64,000 nt of DNA from Streptomyces sp. Ru73 (GCF_002920575.1 NZ_PQSQ01000002.1:1-64000); one strand, 5' to 3'; counted from the first letter of the stretch, positions 42,476 through 51,879 are shown. Numbers and translations are program-made. The notes: generated by a model from the sequence alone, not told the origin.

Positions 42476-43702
42476 CTACTGTCCGTGGGGCGCAGCCGCA
42501 CCGGACGGCCGGCTCCCGTTCCCCGCGGCCGTCAGCCGCTTGTCCTTGGCCGCGAGCAGCTCCGCCAGCAGCTGCTCCCACCGGGCGCGGATGCGGTCGG
42601 GGGCGTAGCGCCGGGCCGACTCCGCCGCGTGCCCGCCGAGCTTCCTGCGCAGCGCTTCGTCCTGGACGAGGCGGGTGAGCGCCGCGGTCATGCCCTCGAC
42701 GTCGCCGGGCGGCACGAGCAGGCCGTCGTGTCCGTCGGTGATGATCTCGCGCGGGCCGTGCGGGCAGTCGAAGCTCACGGGCGGGACGCCGTGGCTCATC
42801 GCCTCGGCGAGCACCATGCCGAACCCTTCGCGCCGGGAGGCGAGCGCGAAGACGGCGGCCTTGGCCAGTTCCCGGTCGAACTCCTGCGTGGCGCCCATCA
42901 GATAGACGTGGTTGTAGAGGTGGCGGTCGTGGATGAGCTTGCGCAGCCGGTCGTGTTCGGGGCCCGCGCCGTAGATGCGCAGCTGCCATTCGGGGTGTGC
43001 CTGCGCCACGGGTTCGAAGGCCTTGATGAGCTTGCCGAACTGCTTGCCCTTGACCAGCCGGCCGGCGGAGACGATCAGGGGCCGGTCGAGGGTGGAGAGC
43101 CGCGGGGTGCCCTGTTCGGAGAGCGGGTTGGGGACGCAGACGACGCGGACCCCGCCGTTGCCGAGCCGCTGCCGGTAGGCGTCCTCGTCGGCCGCGGTCA
43201 GTACGGTCACCGCGTCCAGCCGCCGGTACCAGCGGTCGATCTCGCGGGCCAGTTCCGGCTTGTGGTGGGAGTAGTGCAGGTGTTCCTGGCCGACGCGGAC
43301 GACGGACGGCGGCGTGAAGCGCGCGGAGAGGAGGTTGAGCGCGGGCCGGGTGGTGATCAGTACGCCGTCGCGCAGGGAGCGCAGGTACCGCACGAGGCGT
43401 CGGTCGGTGAGGCGGTCGAAGCGGTCGTACCGGACCTCGGCCTCGGGGACGAGCCGGCTGGGGCGGTCCTGCCGCCAGTACGCCAGCGGGTGCGTCCAGC
43501 GGGACGGCGGGGCCGTGCCGTCGACCAGCGGGCGCAGCCGGACGCCGGGGTGCAGCGGGAAGCGGGGTTCGGCGCGGTGCCGGCGGACGCTCACGACCTC
43601 GACGTCGTGGCTGGCGGCGGCGAGCGCGTTGGCCTGGTTGACGACGGTGCGGACGGTGCCGCCGACCGCGTAGGCGTTGAGGAGCAGGAAGCGGATGGTC
43701 AT
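42476..43702 (-). CDS. Family 4 glycosyltransferase
   Basis: A 408-residue GT-B transferase. N-terminus MTIRFLLLNAYAVGGTVRTV with the GG loop; the donor domain has PLIVSAGRLVKGKQFGKLIK, the LMGATQEFDRELAKAAVFAL region and SRREGFGMVLAEAMSHGVPP (the E-x7-E element). Its ATG overlaps the stop of the small gene before it. Similar pairs in streptomycetes sit near wall-polymer genes, so a teichoic or teichuronic type glycan is a reasonable guess. Confidence 0.9.
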   Translation of the reverse strand: MTIRFLLLNAYAVGGTVRTVVNQANALAAASHDVEVVSVRRHRAEPRFPLHPGVRLRPLVDGTAPPSRWTHPLAYWRQDRPSRLVPEAEVRYDRFDRLTDRRLVRYLRSLRDGVLITTRPALNLLSARFTPPSVVRVGQEHLHYSHHKPELAREIDRWYRRLDAVTVLTAADEDAYRQRLGNGGVRVVCVPNPLSEQGTPRLSTLDRPLIVSAGRLVKGKQFGKLIKAFEPVAQAHPEWQLRIYGAGPEHDRLRKLIHDRHLYNHVYLMGATQEFDRELAKAAVFALASRREGFGMVLAEAMSHGVPPVSFDCPHGPREIITDGHDGLLVPPGDVEGMTAALTRLVQDEALRRKLGGHAAESARRYAPDRIRARWEQLLAELLAAKDKRLTAAGNGSRPSGAAAPHGQ

Positions 43703-44136
43703 CGGCCGCCTCCCCGGTCGCAGGCGATCGAGAGGTTGTCCTGGACGGTGTAGTACGGCTCGAACTCCCGGCCGGCGGCGCGCTGGGCGGGGTAGGTGAA
43801 GATCTTCTTCTTGCCGCGGACGTCGTCCAGGTGCCGGCCCAGCCGGAGGGTGCCGTCGTGGCCGTCGGGGGCGAGGTACAGGTCCCAGACCCGCTCGCCG
43901 TCCGGTGTGGCGGCGGCCAGTTCGGCCAGCGGGACGGCGGCCTCGAAGCGGGTGTCCCGGCCCTCGGCCGGCAGCCGCAGTTCCGTGTCCTCGGCGCCGC
44001 GCAGCCGGACGACCAGGGTGCCGGTCCCCGAGGGCGCGCCCACGGCGTGGCCGATGACCCGGATGCGGCCGTCGCGGGGCCAGACCTCGGCCACTTCGGC
44101 GTGCGCGGGGCCGGTCCGCTCCCGCTGGTCGTGCAT
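43699..44136 (-). CDS. Small beta-domain protein coupled to the glycosyltransferase
   Basis: A 145-residue soluble protein, not firmly recognised. The pattern is beta-rich: IRVIGHAVGAPSGTGTLVVR, FEAAVPLAELAAATPDGERV, WDLYLAPDGHDGTLRLGRHL, then KKKIFTYPAQ and a Cys near the end. It looks like the immunoglobulin-like accessory domain at the end of some wall-polymer transferases, here a separate gene. ATG at 44136 with GGAAGGAG; 4-base overlap with the transferase gene. It may help it bind polymer or substrate. Confidence 0.65.
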   Translation of the reverse strand: MHDQRERTGPAHAEVAEVWPRDGRIRVIGHAVGAPSGTGTLVVRLRGAEDTELRLPAEGRDTRFEAAVPLAELAAATPDGERVWDLYLAPDGHDGTLRLGRHLDDVRGKKKIFTYPAQRAAGREFEPYYTVQDNLSIACDRGGGR

Positions 44137-44383
44137 GACGCGCTCCTTCCGCAGCTGATCCGGCAACCTGCAGGGCCACGGGCGGTGACCCTACAACGTG
44201 TAGGGCCGCGTGGGCGGGAGGCGCGGCTCGGGCCCTCCGGGTGCCCCCTCCCGGCCGTACGACGCCTGCGGTGCGCGGTGATCCGTGCGACACCCGCCGC
44301 CGGGCCGCGCCTGCGGCGCCCGCGGTACGCGCGGTCCATAGGATCCGTACGGCCCGACCCCTGCGACGGAGGAACCGCCCGCC

Positions 44384-44884
44384 ATGGCCCACGCACCCGG
44401 CCCGATCGACGAGTTGGACCGCAAGATCATCGCGGCCCTGACCGCGAACGCCAGGACCAGCTTCGCCGAGATCGGCACGGCCATCGGCCTGTCGGCCACC
44501 GCCGTCAAACGCCGGGTGGACCGGATGCGCGAGACCGGCGTGATCACCGGGTTCACCGCCACGGTCCGGCCCTCCGCGCTCGGCTGGCGCACCGAGGCGT
44601 ACATCGAGGTCTACTGCGACGGCGCGGCCCCGCCCCGCCGGATCGCCGAGGTGGTACGCAAGCACCCGGAGATCACCGCCGCCATGACGGTCTCCGGCGG
44701 CGCCGACGCGCTGCTGCACGTCCGGGCGACCGACGTGGGCCACTTCGAGGAGGTGCTGGAACGCATCCGCACGGAGTCCTTCATCCGCAAGACGATCAGT
44801 TACATGGTCCTCTCGCACCTCATCCCGGACAGTCCGGAGGCCGGCGCCGGCTCCTCCGCCGTACAGGGCTACGACCCCTCGTAA
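44384..44884 (+). CDS. Lrp/AsnC-family transcriptional regulator
   Basis: A 166-residue regulator. HTH (about 8-65): IDELDRKIIAALTANARTSF, EIGTAIGLSATAVKRRVDRM. RAM (ActR) ligand domain (about 75-150) ends MVLSHLIPDSPE. Such proteins sense amino acids. It precedes the amidinohydrolase and ornithine aminotransferase genes by 245 bases and probably controls them with arginine or ornithine as signal. The gap has GC-rich inverted words (CTGCGC/GCGCAG, 44945-45005), but I cannot define an operator. Confidence 0.92.
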   Translation: MAHAPGPIDELDRKIIAALTANARTSFAEIGTAIGLSATAVKRRVDRMRETGVITGFTATVRPSALGWRTEAYIEVYCDGAAPPRRIAEVVRKHPEITAAMTVSGGADALLHVRATDVGHFEEVLERIRTESFIRKTISYMVLSHLIPDSPEAGAGSSAVQGYDPS

Positions 44885-45129
44885 CCCGGCCCTTCCGTCC
44901 GCCCGGACTTCCCCATCCGCACCTCGTGGCACGTCCGGAGCAGCGGCGCAGCAACCCTGCGCGGAAGGGCGTTTCTGCGCACGTTCGCTGCGCCGGTACG
45001 CAGCGTTCCGGCCTTGTCCGGCACGACGGGGGCTTCCTACCGTTGAGGCATCCCCAGCGTCACGTGCCGGTGACCGCCCGTCACCGGCGGGACGCCCACT
45101 GCCCGCTGCCGGAAACGGAGGACCCCGCC

Positions 45130-46044
45130 GTGCCCGAACCCGCGTCCGCACTCGTGCGCGAGACCGTGCCCGCCGAGCCACTGGCCGCCGGGGCCATGGC
45201 CGTCGAGACCGCGGCCGACGAGACCGTCGTCGTCCGCCCGCCCCGCGTGCCGCGCCCCCGGCGCTACCTGGTCTGCGAGCCCCGGTACTTCGACGTCCGG
45301 TACGCCATCAATCCCTGGATGCGCGAGGACGTACCGGTCGACACCGCCCTGGCCCGGCGCCAGTGGGCGGCGCTGGTGCAGGCGTACCGCGACCACGGCC
45401 ACACGGTCGAGACCGTGGAGCCGGTTCCCGGCCTGCCGGACATGGTGTTCGCGGCGAACGCGGCGCTGGTCGTGGGCGGACGCGTCTTCGGCTCCCGCTT
45501 CCTGGCCCCGGAGCGGCGTCCGGAGTCGGCCGCGTACGAGGCGTGGTTCCGGGCGAACGGCTTCGACGTGCGGGCGCCGGAGTCGGTGTGCGAGGGTGAG
45601 GGCGACCTCGTACCGGTCGGGGGCTACGTCCTGGCCGGGACGGGCTTCCGTACGACACGGGAAACGCACCGGGAGGTGCAGGAGTTCCTGGGTGTGCCGA
45701 CCATCGGCCTGCAGTTGGTGGACCCGTACTTCTACCACCTCGACACCGCCCTCTTCGCGCTCGACGACACCAACATCGCGTACTACCCGGAGGCCTTCTC
45801 GCCCGGCAGCCAGGAGGTGCTGCGGCGGCTGTTCCCGGAGGCGGTGACCGCCACCCGGGACGACGCCATGGCGTTCGGCCTGAACTCCGTCTCCGACGGC
45901 TGCCACGTCTTCGTCGCCCCGCAGGCCGAGGGGCTCGTCGCACAGCTCTCCCGCCACGGTTACGTCCCCGTCCCCGTCGACCTGTCGGAGTTCCACAAGG
46001 CCGGCGGCGGCATCAAGTGCTGCACCCAGGAGGTCCGTCCATGA
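45130..46044 (+). CDS. ddaH: Dimethylargininase/arginine-type amidinohydrolase
   Basis: A 304-residue protein of the guanidino-group-modifying (pentein) superfamily. Features: YLVCEPRYFDVRYAINPWMR, DMVFAANAALVVGG, CEGEGDLVPVGGYVLAGTGF, LQLVDPYFYHLDTALFALDD, and the active-site cysteine at the C-terminus in GGGIKCCTQEVRP (C297 or C298). The acidic groups and His fit DDAH or the arginine dihydrolase side of the family. GTG at 45130 with GGAGG. Overlaps rocD by 4 bases, so the likely route is arginine or methylarginine to citrulline or ornithine, then onward by aminotransferase. Confidence 0.88.
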   Translation: MPEPASALVRETVPAEPLAAGAMAVETAADETVVVRPPRVPRPRRYLVCEPRYFDVRYAINPWMREDVPVDTALARRQWAALVQAYRDHGHTVETVEPVPGLPDMVFAANAALVVGGRVFGSRFLAPERRPESAAYEAWFRANGFDVRAPESVCEGEGDLVPVGGYVLAGTGFRTTRETHREVQEFLGVPTIGLQLVDPYFYHLDTALFALDDTNIAYYPEAFSPGSQEVLRRLFPEAVTATRDDAMAFGLNSVSDGCHVFVAPQAEGLVAQLSRHGYVPVPVDLSEFHKAGGGIKCCTQEVRP

Positions 46045-47303
46045 CCGCGCCCACCCGTCTCCCCTCCGCGTCCGCCGCGCCGGAGGCCGCTTCGCAGGCG
46101 CCCCGCTCGTCGGCGGAGCTGATCCGTGCGGAGGCCCCCGTCCTCGCGCACAACTACCACCCGCTGCCGGTGGTCGTGGCGCGCGCCGAGGGCGTCTGGG
46201 TCGAGGACGTCGAGGGCCGCCGGTACCTCGACATGCTGGCCGGGTACTCGGCACTGAACTTCGGCCACCGGCACCCGGCGCTCATCGAGGCCGCGCACCG
46301 CCAGCTCGACCAGGTCACGCTCACCTCGCGCGCCTTCCACAGCGACCGGCTGGCCGGCTTCGCGGAGGAGCTGGCGGCGCTGACCGGCCTGGACATGGTC
46401 CTGCCGATGAACACCGGCGCCGAGGCCGTGGAGAGCGGCATCAAGGTCGCCCGCAAGTGGGCGTACGACGTCAAGGGCGTCGCCCCCGACCGGGCCACGA
46501 TCGTGGTCGCCGCCGACAACTTCCACGGCCGCACCACCACGCTCGTCAGCTTCTCCACCGACCCCACCGCACGCGCCGGTTACGGCCCCTACACGCCGGG
46601 CTTCCGGATCGTCCCGTACAACGACCTCGCGGCCCTCGAAGCGGCCGTGGACGAGACCACGGCGGCCGTGCTGATCGAGCCCATCCAGGGCGAGGCCGGC
46701 GTGATCATCCCGGACGACGGCTACCTGACCGGCGTCCGGGAGCTGACCCGGCGGGCCGGCTGCCTGTTCATCGCCGACGAGATCCAGTCCGGGCTGGGCC
46801 GTACGGGCCGCACGCTGGCCGTCGAGCACGAGGGCGTCGTCCCCGACGTCCTGCTGCTCGGCAAGGCGCTCGGCGGCGGCATCGTCCCGGTCTCCGCCGT
46901 GGTCGCGCGGCGCGAGGTGCTGGAGGTGCTGCACCCGGGCGAGCACGGCTCCACGTTCGGCGGGAACCCGCTGGCCGCCGCGGTCGGTTCGGCCGTCATC
47001 GGCCTGCTGGCCACCGGCGAGTACCAGCGCCGGGCGGCCGAGCTGGGCGAGGTGCTGCGTACCGGGCTCGACGGCCTGGCCGGCAAGGGGGTCACCGGCT
47101 ACCGGGCGCGCGGCCTGTGGGCGGGCGTGGACATCGACCCCGCGCTCGGCACGGGCCGCGAGATCAGCGAGCGCCTCCTGCACGAAGGCGTCCTGGTCAA
47201 GGACACGCACGGCTCCACGATCCGGCTCGCGCCGCCGCTCACGATCACGGCGGAGGAACTGACGTCGGCGGTGGAGGCACTGGGTCGCGTCCTCAGCAAG
47301 TAA
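46041..47303 (+). CDS. rocD: Ornithine aminotransferase
   Basis: A 420-residue class III PLP aminotransferase (ornithine to glutamate-5-semialdehyde). Features: NTGAEAVESGIKVARKWAYD, NFHGRTTTLVSFSTDP, PIQGEAGVIIPDDGYL, CLFIADEIQSGLGRTGR, LLLGKALGGGIVPVSAVVAR with the PLP lysine, and GSTFGGNPLAAAVG. The first 30 residues are a polar extension. Coupled to the amidinohydrolase gene through an ATGA overlap. ArgJ follows after 78 bases. Confidence 0.95.
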   Translation: MTAPTRLPSASAAPEAASQAPRSSAELIRAEAPVLAHNYHPLPVVVARAEGVWVEDVEGRRYLDMLAGYSALNFGHRHPALIEAAHRQLDQVTLTSRAFHSDRLAGFAEELAALTGLDMVLPMNTGAEAVESGIKVARKWAYDVKGVAPDRATIVVAADNFHGRTTTLVSFSTDPTARAGYGPYTPGFRIVPYNDLAALEAAVDETTAAVLIEPIQGEAGVIIPDDGYLTGVRELTRRAGCLFIADEIQSGLGRTGRTLAVEHEGVVPDVLLLGKALGGGIVPVSAVVARREVLEVLHPGEHGSTFGGNPLAAAVGSAVIGLLATGEYQRRAAELGEVLRTGLDGLAGKGVTGYRARGLWAGVDIDPALGTGREISERLLHEGVLVKDTHGSTIRLAPPLTITAEELTSAVEALGRVLSK

Positions 47304-47381
47304 CCCGTACCGCATACCCATTCACCCTCTGACAACAAAATAGATGGACAGCGGGCCGACTCGTCCGCAACTCTATTCTGC

Positions 47382-48581
47382 ATGTCACATATTGATGCAG
47401 CGACAGACAGGGGTACGGACGAGCTCGGCTGGCCCGCAGGCTTCCGCGCGTACACCGGGAACGGCGGCCTGCGGGCGCACGGGGACGACATCTCGATCGT
47501 GGTCTCGGAGCGGCCGTCCGTCAGCGCCGCGATGTTCACCCGCAGCCGTTTCGCGGGCCCCGCGGTGGTACTGAGCCGGGCGCACGCCGCCGGTGGGCGC
47601 CTGCGCGCCGTCACCACCCTGGCGCAGAACGCCAACGTGGCCACCGGCCGGCAGGGGGAGGAGAACGCGGCCGAGGTCGTCGGCCGGGTCGCCGCGATCC
47701 TGGGCGTCCCGGCCGAGGCCGTCCTCATCGGCTCCACGGGGGTGATCGGACGGCCGCTCCCGATGGCCGCGATCCGCGCGCACCTGGAGGCGACGGCGGA
47801 GCGCGGCACGGCGGCCTTCGCCGCGGGCCCCGTCGACGTGGCACGCGCGATGATGACCACCGACACCCGGCCCAAGACCAGCGCCAGGACCGTGGGCAAC
47901 GCCCGTGTCGTCGGCGTCGCCAAGGGCGTCGGCATGCTGGAGCCGAACATGGCGACGATGCTGGCCTACCTCTTCACCGACGCGGAGCTGTCCGCGGCCG
48001 AGCTGGACGGTGCGCTCCGGGGCGCGGTGGAGCGGACCTTCAACTGCCTGAGCGTGGACACCGACACCTCCACCTCCGACACCGTGGCCGCGCTCGCCAA
48101 CGGGGCGGCCGGACCGGTGGACCTCGGGGCGTTCTCGGCGGCGCTCGCCGAGGTGTGCCTGGACCTCACCGAGCAGCTGGCGAGCGACGGCGAGGGCGCG
48201 ACCAAGCTGCTGCGCGTCACGGTCGGACAGGCCGCGGACTACGCGCAGGCCAAGCGGGTCGCCAAGAGCGTGGTGAACTCACCGCTGGTCAAGACGGCGG
48301 TGCACGGCGCCGACCCGAACTGGGGCCGGGTCGTCATGGCCATCGGCAAGAACACCGAGGACACCGACATCGATCCGGCGAAGGTGACCGTCCGGTTCGG
48401 CGGGACCGAGGTGTACCCGGCGGAGCCCGCGGCCGAGACTCTGGCGAAGCTCGCGGAGACGATGCGGCAGGACGAGGTCGACATCACGGTCGGGCTCGGC
48501 ATCGGTGACGCCGCCGCCACGGTATACGGCTGCGACCTGACCGAGGGGTACATCCGCGTCAACGCCGACTACACGACCTGA
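47382..48581 (+). CDS. argJ: ArgJ-type ornithine acetyltransferase/N-acetylglutamate synthase
   Basis: A 399-residue member of the OAT family, which moves the acetyl group from N-acetylornithine to glutamate. It matures by self-cleavage before the nucleophilic threonine, here T192 in LEPNMATMLAYL. Other family marks: VGVAKGVGMLEP, CLSVDTDTSTSDTV, KSVVNSPLVKTAVHGADPNW. The text is more divergent than in arg-operon enzymes (QNANVATG where NSGNAN-type is usual), and argB/argC/argD are absent, so this is a stand-alone copy like those in specialised pathways. A TATTCT at 47374-47379 sits almost on the ATG, with no ribosome site, so the true start needs care. Confidence 0.9.
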   Translation: MSHIDAATDRGTDELGWPAGFRAYTGNGGLRAHGDDISIVVSERPSVSAAMFTRSRFAGPAVVLSRAHAAGGRLRAVTTLAQNANVATGRQGEENAAEVVGRVAAILGVPAEAVLIGSTGVIGRPLPMAAIRAHLEATAERGTAAFAAGPVDVARAMMTTDTRPKTSARTVGNARVVGVAKGVGMLEPNMATMLAYLFTDAELSAAELDGALRGAVERTFNCLSVDTDTSTSDTVAALANGAAGPVDLGAFSAALAEVCLDLTEQLASDGEGATKLLRVTVGQAADYAQAKRVAKSVVNSPLVKTAVHGADPNWGRVVMAIGKNTEDTDIDPAKVTVRFGGTEVYPAEPAAETLAKLAETMRQDEVDITVGLGIGDAAATVYGCDLTEGYIRVNADYTT

Positions 48582-48685
48582 GACACCCGGTCTGAGCTGG
48601 GCGGACGTGCTACCGAGGGCCGTTGTCAGTGGTCGGGTGCAGACTGAGCCGTACCTGGAACAACGGCGTTCGGAGGTGCAGTGAC

Positions 48686-49783
48686 ATGACCGGTGGCACG
48701 CAGGATGTCCTTCTCGCGGTGGGGACGCGCAAAGGACTGTTCATCGGCCGGCGACGGCGGGGCACGTGGGAGCTGAGCGGGCCCCATTTCCCCGCCCAGG
48801 CGGTCTACTCGATCGGAATCGACACCCGCCGGGCCACGCCGCGGCTGCTGGCCGGCGCGGACAGCGCGCACTGGGGCCCGTCGGTGTTCCACTCCGACGA
48901 CCTCGGCGGGACCTGGGTGGAGCCGAAGCGCCCGGCCGTGAAGTATCCGGAGTACACCAACAGTTCGCTGGAGCGGGTGTGGCAGCTCCAGCCGGCGGGC
49001 CCGGCCGCGCCCGACGTGGTCTACGCCGGCACGGAGCCGGGCGCGCTGTTCCGGTCCGAGGACGGCGGCGAGTCGTTCGAGCTGGTGCGGTCCCTGTGGG
49101 AGCACCCCTCGCACGACAAGTGGGTGCCGGGCGGCGGCGGGCTCGCGGTGCACACGGTGATCACCGACCCGCGCACCGCCGATGCCGTGACGGTGGCCGT
49201 GTCGACGGCCGGGGTGTTCCGCACCCGGGACGGCGGCGCGAGCTGGTCCCCGGCCAACAAGGGCGTGAAGGCGGTCTTCCTGCCGGACCCGGACCCGGAA
49301 TTCGGCCAGTGCGTCCACAAGATCGCACCGGACGCCGTCGACCGGGACCGCCTCTACCTGCAGAACCACTGGGGTGTGTACCGCAGCGACGACGCGGGCG
49401 GCACGTGGACGGACATCGGGTCCGGGCTGCCCTCGGACTTCGGCTTCGCGGTCGCGGCCCACCCGCGGCGCGGCGACGTGGCGTACGTCTTCCCCATCAC
49501 CGCCGACATGGACCGGGTGCCGGCCGACCATCGCTGCCGGGTCTTCCGCACGTCCGACGCGGGCGGCAGCTGGGAGGCGCTGAGCGACGGACTGCCGCAG
49601 GAGGACCACTACGGCACGGTGCTGCGCGACGGGCTGTGCGTGGACGACGCGGACCCGGCGGGGGTGTACTTCGGCAACCGCAACGGCGAGGTGTACGCCA
49701 GCGCGGACGACGGCGACAGCTGGCAGCAGCTCGCCGCCCACCTGCCGGACGTGCTGTGCGTACGGGCGGCGGTGGTGGCCTAG
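48686..49783 (+). CDS. BNR/WD40-like beta-propeller protein (sialidase-superfamily repeat)
   Basis: A 365-residue cytosolic protein built of BNR/YCF48-type repeats: FHSDDLGGTWVE, FRSEDGGESFEL, FRTRDGGASWSP, YRSDDAGGTWTD, FRTSDAGGSWEA, YASADDGDSWQQ, six Asp-box units (SxDxGxxW). No signal peptide and no evident catalytic set. Typical annotations are exo-alpha-sialidase or glycosyl hydrolase, but no activity is supported here. ATG at 48686 with CGGAGG. Confidence 0.85.
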   Translation: MTGGTQDVLLAVGTRKGLFIGRRRRGTWELSGPHFPAQAVYSIGIDTRRATPRLLAGADSAHWGPSVFHSDDLGGTWVEPKRPAVKYPEYTNSSLERVWQLQPAGPAAPDVVYAGTEPGALFRSEDGGESFELVRSLWEHPSHDKWVPGGGGLAVHTVITDPRTADAVTVAVSTAGVFRTRDGGASWSPANKGVKAVFLPDPDPEFGQCVHKIAPDAVDRDRLYLQNHWGVYRSDDAGGTWTDIGSGLPSDFGFAVAAHPRRGDVAYVFPITADMDRVPADHRCRVFRTSDAGGSWEALSDGLPQEDHYGTVLRDGLCVDDADPAGVYFGNRNGEVYASADDGDSWQQLAAHLPDVLCVRAAVVA

Positions 49784-49954
49784 GGAGCAGGCGTGAGGAG
49801 GGACCCGCTTCGCAGTGGGCGGGGCGGGGGCCGGGGCGGGCCCGATCATCGCGTGACCGGGGATGGCGTGTTTCGGGCGAGGCGGCTACGGAAGTGACCG
49901 GGGGAAGGGGGCACAGGTTGATACGGACCACGGGGCGGCCAGTAGGGTGACGCC

Positions 49955-50632
49955 GTGGCTGCACGACCTCTCCATGAAATCGTCGAACCGGGCTGGGCCA
50001 AGGCACTTGAGCCCGTCGCCGGACGGATCGCCGCGATGGGCGACTTCCTGCGGGCCGAGATCGCCGCGGGACGTACGTACCTTCCGGCCGGCAGCAACGT
50101 GCTGCGCGCCTTCCAACAGCCCTTCGACGACGTGCGGGTGCTCATCGTCGGGCAGGACCCCTACCCCACTCCGGGACACGCCGTCGGGCTGAGCTTCTCG
50201 GTGGCGCCGGAGGTACGGCCGCTCCCGGGCAGCCTGGAGAACATCTTCCGCGAGATGCACTCCGACCTCGGGCACCCGCGGCCGTCCAACGGCGACCTCA
50301 CACCGTGGACCCGGCAGGGCGTGCTCCTGCTGAACCGCGCCCTGACGACCGCGCCGCGCAAGCCCGCGGCCCACCGCGGCAAGGGCTGGGAAGAGGTCAC
50401 GGAGCAGGCGATCCGCGCGCTGGCCGCGCGCGGACGGCCGCTGGTGGCCGTCCTGTGGGGGCGGGACGCGCGCAATCTGCGCCCGCTCCTGGGACAGGTG
50501 CCGTCGGTGGAGTCGGCGCATCCCTCGCCCATGTCGGCGGACCGGGGGTTCTTCGGCTCGCGGCCGTTCAGCCGGGTCAACGACCTGCTGGTCCGGCAGG
50601 GCGCTGAGCCGGTCGCCTGGCAGCTGCCCTGA
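49955..50632 (+). CDS. ung: Uracil-DNA glycosylase, family 1
   Basis: A 225-residue DNA repair enzyme that removes uracil from DNA. Catalytic D68 in [18 protein letters not shown] and H189 in [18 protein letters not shown] match D64 and H187 of E. coli Ung. GTG start at 49955 with a weak ribosome site. Stands alone; a GC-rich repeat follows the stop. Confidence 0.96.
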   Translation: MAARPLHEIVEPGWAKALEPVAGRIAAMGDFLRAEIAAGRTYLPAGSNVLRAFQQPFDDVRVLIVGQDPYPTPGHAVGLSFSVAPEVRPLPGSLENIFREMHSDLGHPRPSNGDLTPWTRQGVLLLNRALTTAPRKPAAHRGKGWEEVTEQAIRALAARGRPLVAVLWGRDARNLRPLLGQVPSVESAHPSPMSADRGFFGSRPFSRVNDLLVRQGAEPVAWQLP

Positions 50633-50642
50633 TCCGGAAGCC

Positions 50643-50683
50643 GGCGGCCGCCCTGACCAGGTGGCCTGGCGGCCGCCCTGACC
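50643..50683. terminator. Repeat-based terminator behind ung
   Basis: The 16-mer GGCGGCCGCCCTGACC occurs twice (50643-50658, 50668-50683). Each holds the palindrome GGCGGCCGCC, so the two copies can pair as a stem of 10 bp around 15 bases. Confidence 0.6.
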
Positions 50684-50703
50684 TGGAGGGATAGTGTGCC
50701 CGC

Positions 50704-51879
50704 ATGACCACGAACACGAACGTCCCCGCGGGCTGGTACGCCGACCCGCAGGGCACGCCTGACCAACTGCGCTGGTGGGACGGCGCCCGGTGGACCGAAC
50801 ACACCCACGCGGGCAGCCAGGGCCAGGGCCAGTCCCGCCAGGGCCAGGCACAGCACCAGCAGGGACAGCAGGGCCGGGCCGCGAGCCAGCAGGGGCAGGC
50901 CCCGGGCCAGCAGGGGCAGGCCGGTCAGGGCGGCCAGGGGCAGCCGCAGGCGGCGGGCCCGCGGCCCGGTGCTCAGCCGGGCGCCCAGCCGGGACCGCAG
51001 CCAGGTGCTCACCCCGGTGGCCCGCACCCCGGTGGTCAGCCCGGCCCGCAACCGATGCCGCAGGCGCAGCCGTACGCGCAGGGCGCTCCCCAGCAGCCGT
51101 ACGCGCAGCAGCAGCCGTACCCCCAGCAGCCGCAGCCGCAGATGGGGCAGCAGCAGCCGGGCGGTCAGCCCATGCCGCAGGGGTACGGCTATCCGCAGCA
51201 GGGCCCCGGCGGCGACCCGGCGCGCGTGCAGCGCCAGGTGCAGCAGCAGGCGGGCGTCGCGCCGGCCGGTCCGGGCGGCGGTTCGCTGTTCACCGAGCCG
51301 GTGCTGGTGGTGAACCAGAAGGCCAAGCTGATCGAGATGACGAACGAGTACAGCGTCTTCGACCAGCACGGCAACACCATCGGCTCGGTCGTCCAGGTCG
51401 GCCAGAGCACGGCCAAGAAGGTGCTGCGCCTGGTCTCCAGCCTCGACCAGTACATGACGCACAAGCTGGAGATCCGCGACGCGTACGGGCAGCCGCAGCT
51501 GGTGCTGACCCGGCCGGCGAAGTTCATCAAGTCCAAGGTGCTGGTGGAGCGCCCGGACGGGCAGCCGGTCGGCGAGATCGTGCAGCAGAACGCCATCGGC
51601 AAGATCAACTTCGCCCTGGTGGTCAACGGCCAGCAGGTCGGCGCGATCAAGGCGGAGAACTGGCGGGCCTGGAACTTCGCCATCGTCGACCACGCCGACC
51701 AGGAGATCGCCCGGATCACCAAGACCTGGGAGGGCCTGGCCAAGACGATGTTCACCACCGCGGACAACTACGTCCTGCAGATCCACCAGCAGCTGCCCGA
51801 CCCGCTGCTGAGCCTGGTGGTCGCGACGGCGCTGACCGTCGACACCGCCCTCAAGCAGGACGCCCGCGGCTTTGGGTGA
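50704..51879 (+). CDS. DUF2510 and LURP-one/scramblase-like protein with a Gln-rich linker
   Basis: A 391-residue protein. N-terminal DUF2510 motif (about 8-36: PAGWYADPQGTPDQLRWWDG, ARWTEH). Then about 150 residues of Gln/Gly/Pro repeats (GQQG, QPGAQPG, PYAQ) predicted to be unfolded. C-terminal tubby-like barrel (about 200-390): VNQKAKLIEMTNEYSVFDQH, RPAKFIKSKVLVERPDGQPV, ending in a hydrophobic helix LLSLVVATALTVDTAL. Related to phospholipid-scramblase and LURP-one proteins; membrane-surface function unknown. The kinase gene after it starts 8 bases inside its end. Confidence 0.85.
   Translation: MTTNTNVPAGWYADPQGTPDQLRWWDGARWTEHTHAGSQGQGQSRQGQAQHQQGQQGRAASQQGQAPGQQGQAGQGGQGQPQAAGPRPGAQPGAQPGPQPGAHPGGPHPGGQPGPQPMPQAQPYAQGAPQQPYAQQQPYPQQPQPQMGQQQPGGQPMPQGYGYPQQGPGGDPARVQRQVQQQAGVAPAGPGGGSLFTEPVLVVNQKAKLIEMTNEYSVFDQHGNTIGSVVQVGQSTAKKVLRLVSSLDQYMTHKLEIRDAYGQPQLVLTRPAKFIKSKVLVERPDGQPVGEIVQQNAIGKINFALVVNGQQVGAIKAENWRAWNFAIVDHADQEIARITKTWEGLAKTMFTTADNYVLQIHQQLPDPLLSLVVATALTVDTALKQDARGFG

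Noticed and set aside
40658-43753. A plus-strand open frame of about 1000 codons across three genes
   Set aside because: Runs in another frame through the acyltransferase and antisense to the BlaI and glycosyltransferase genes; no domain.
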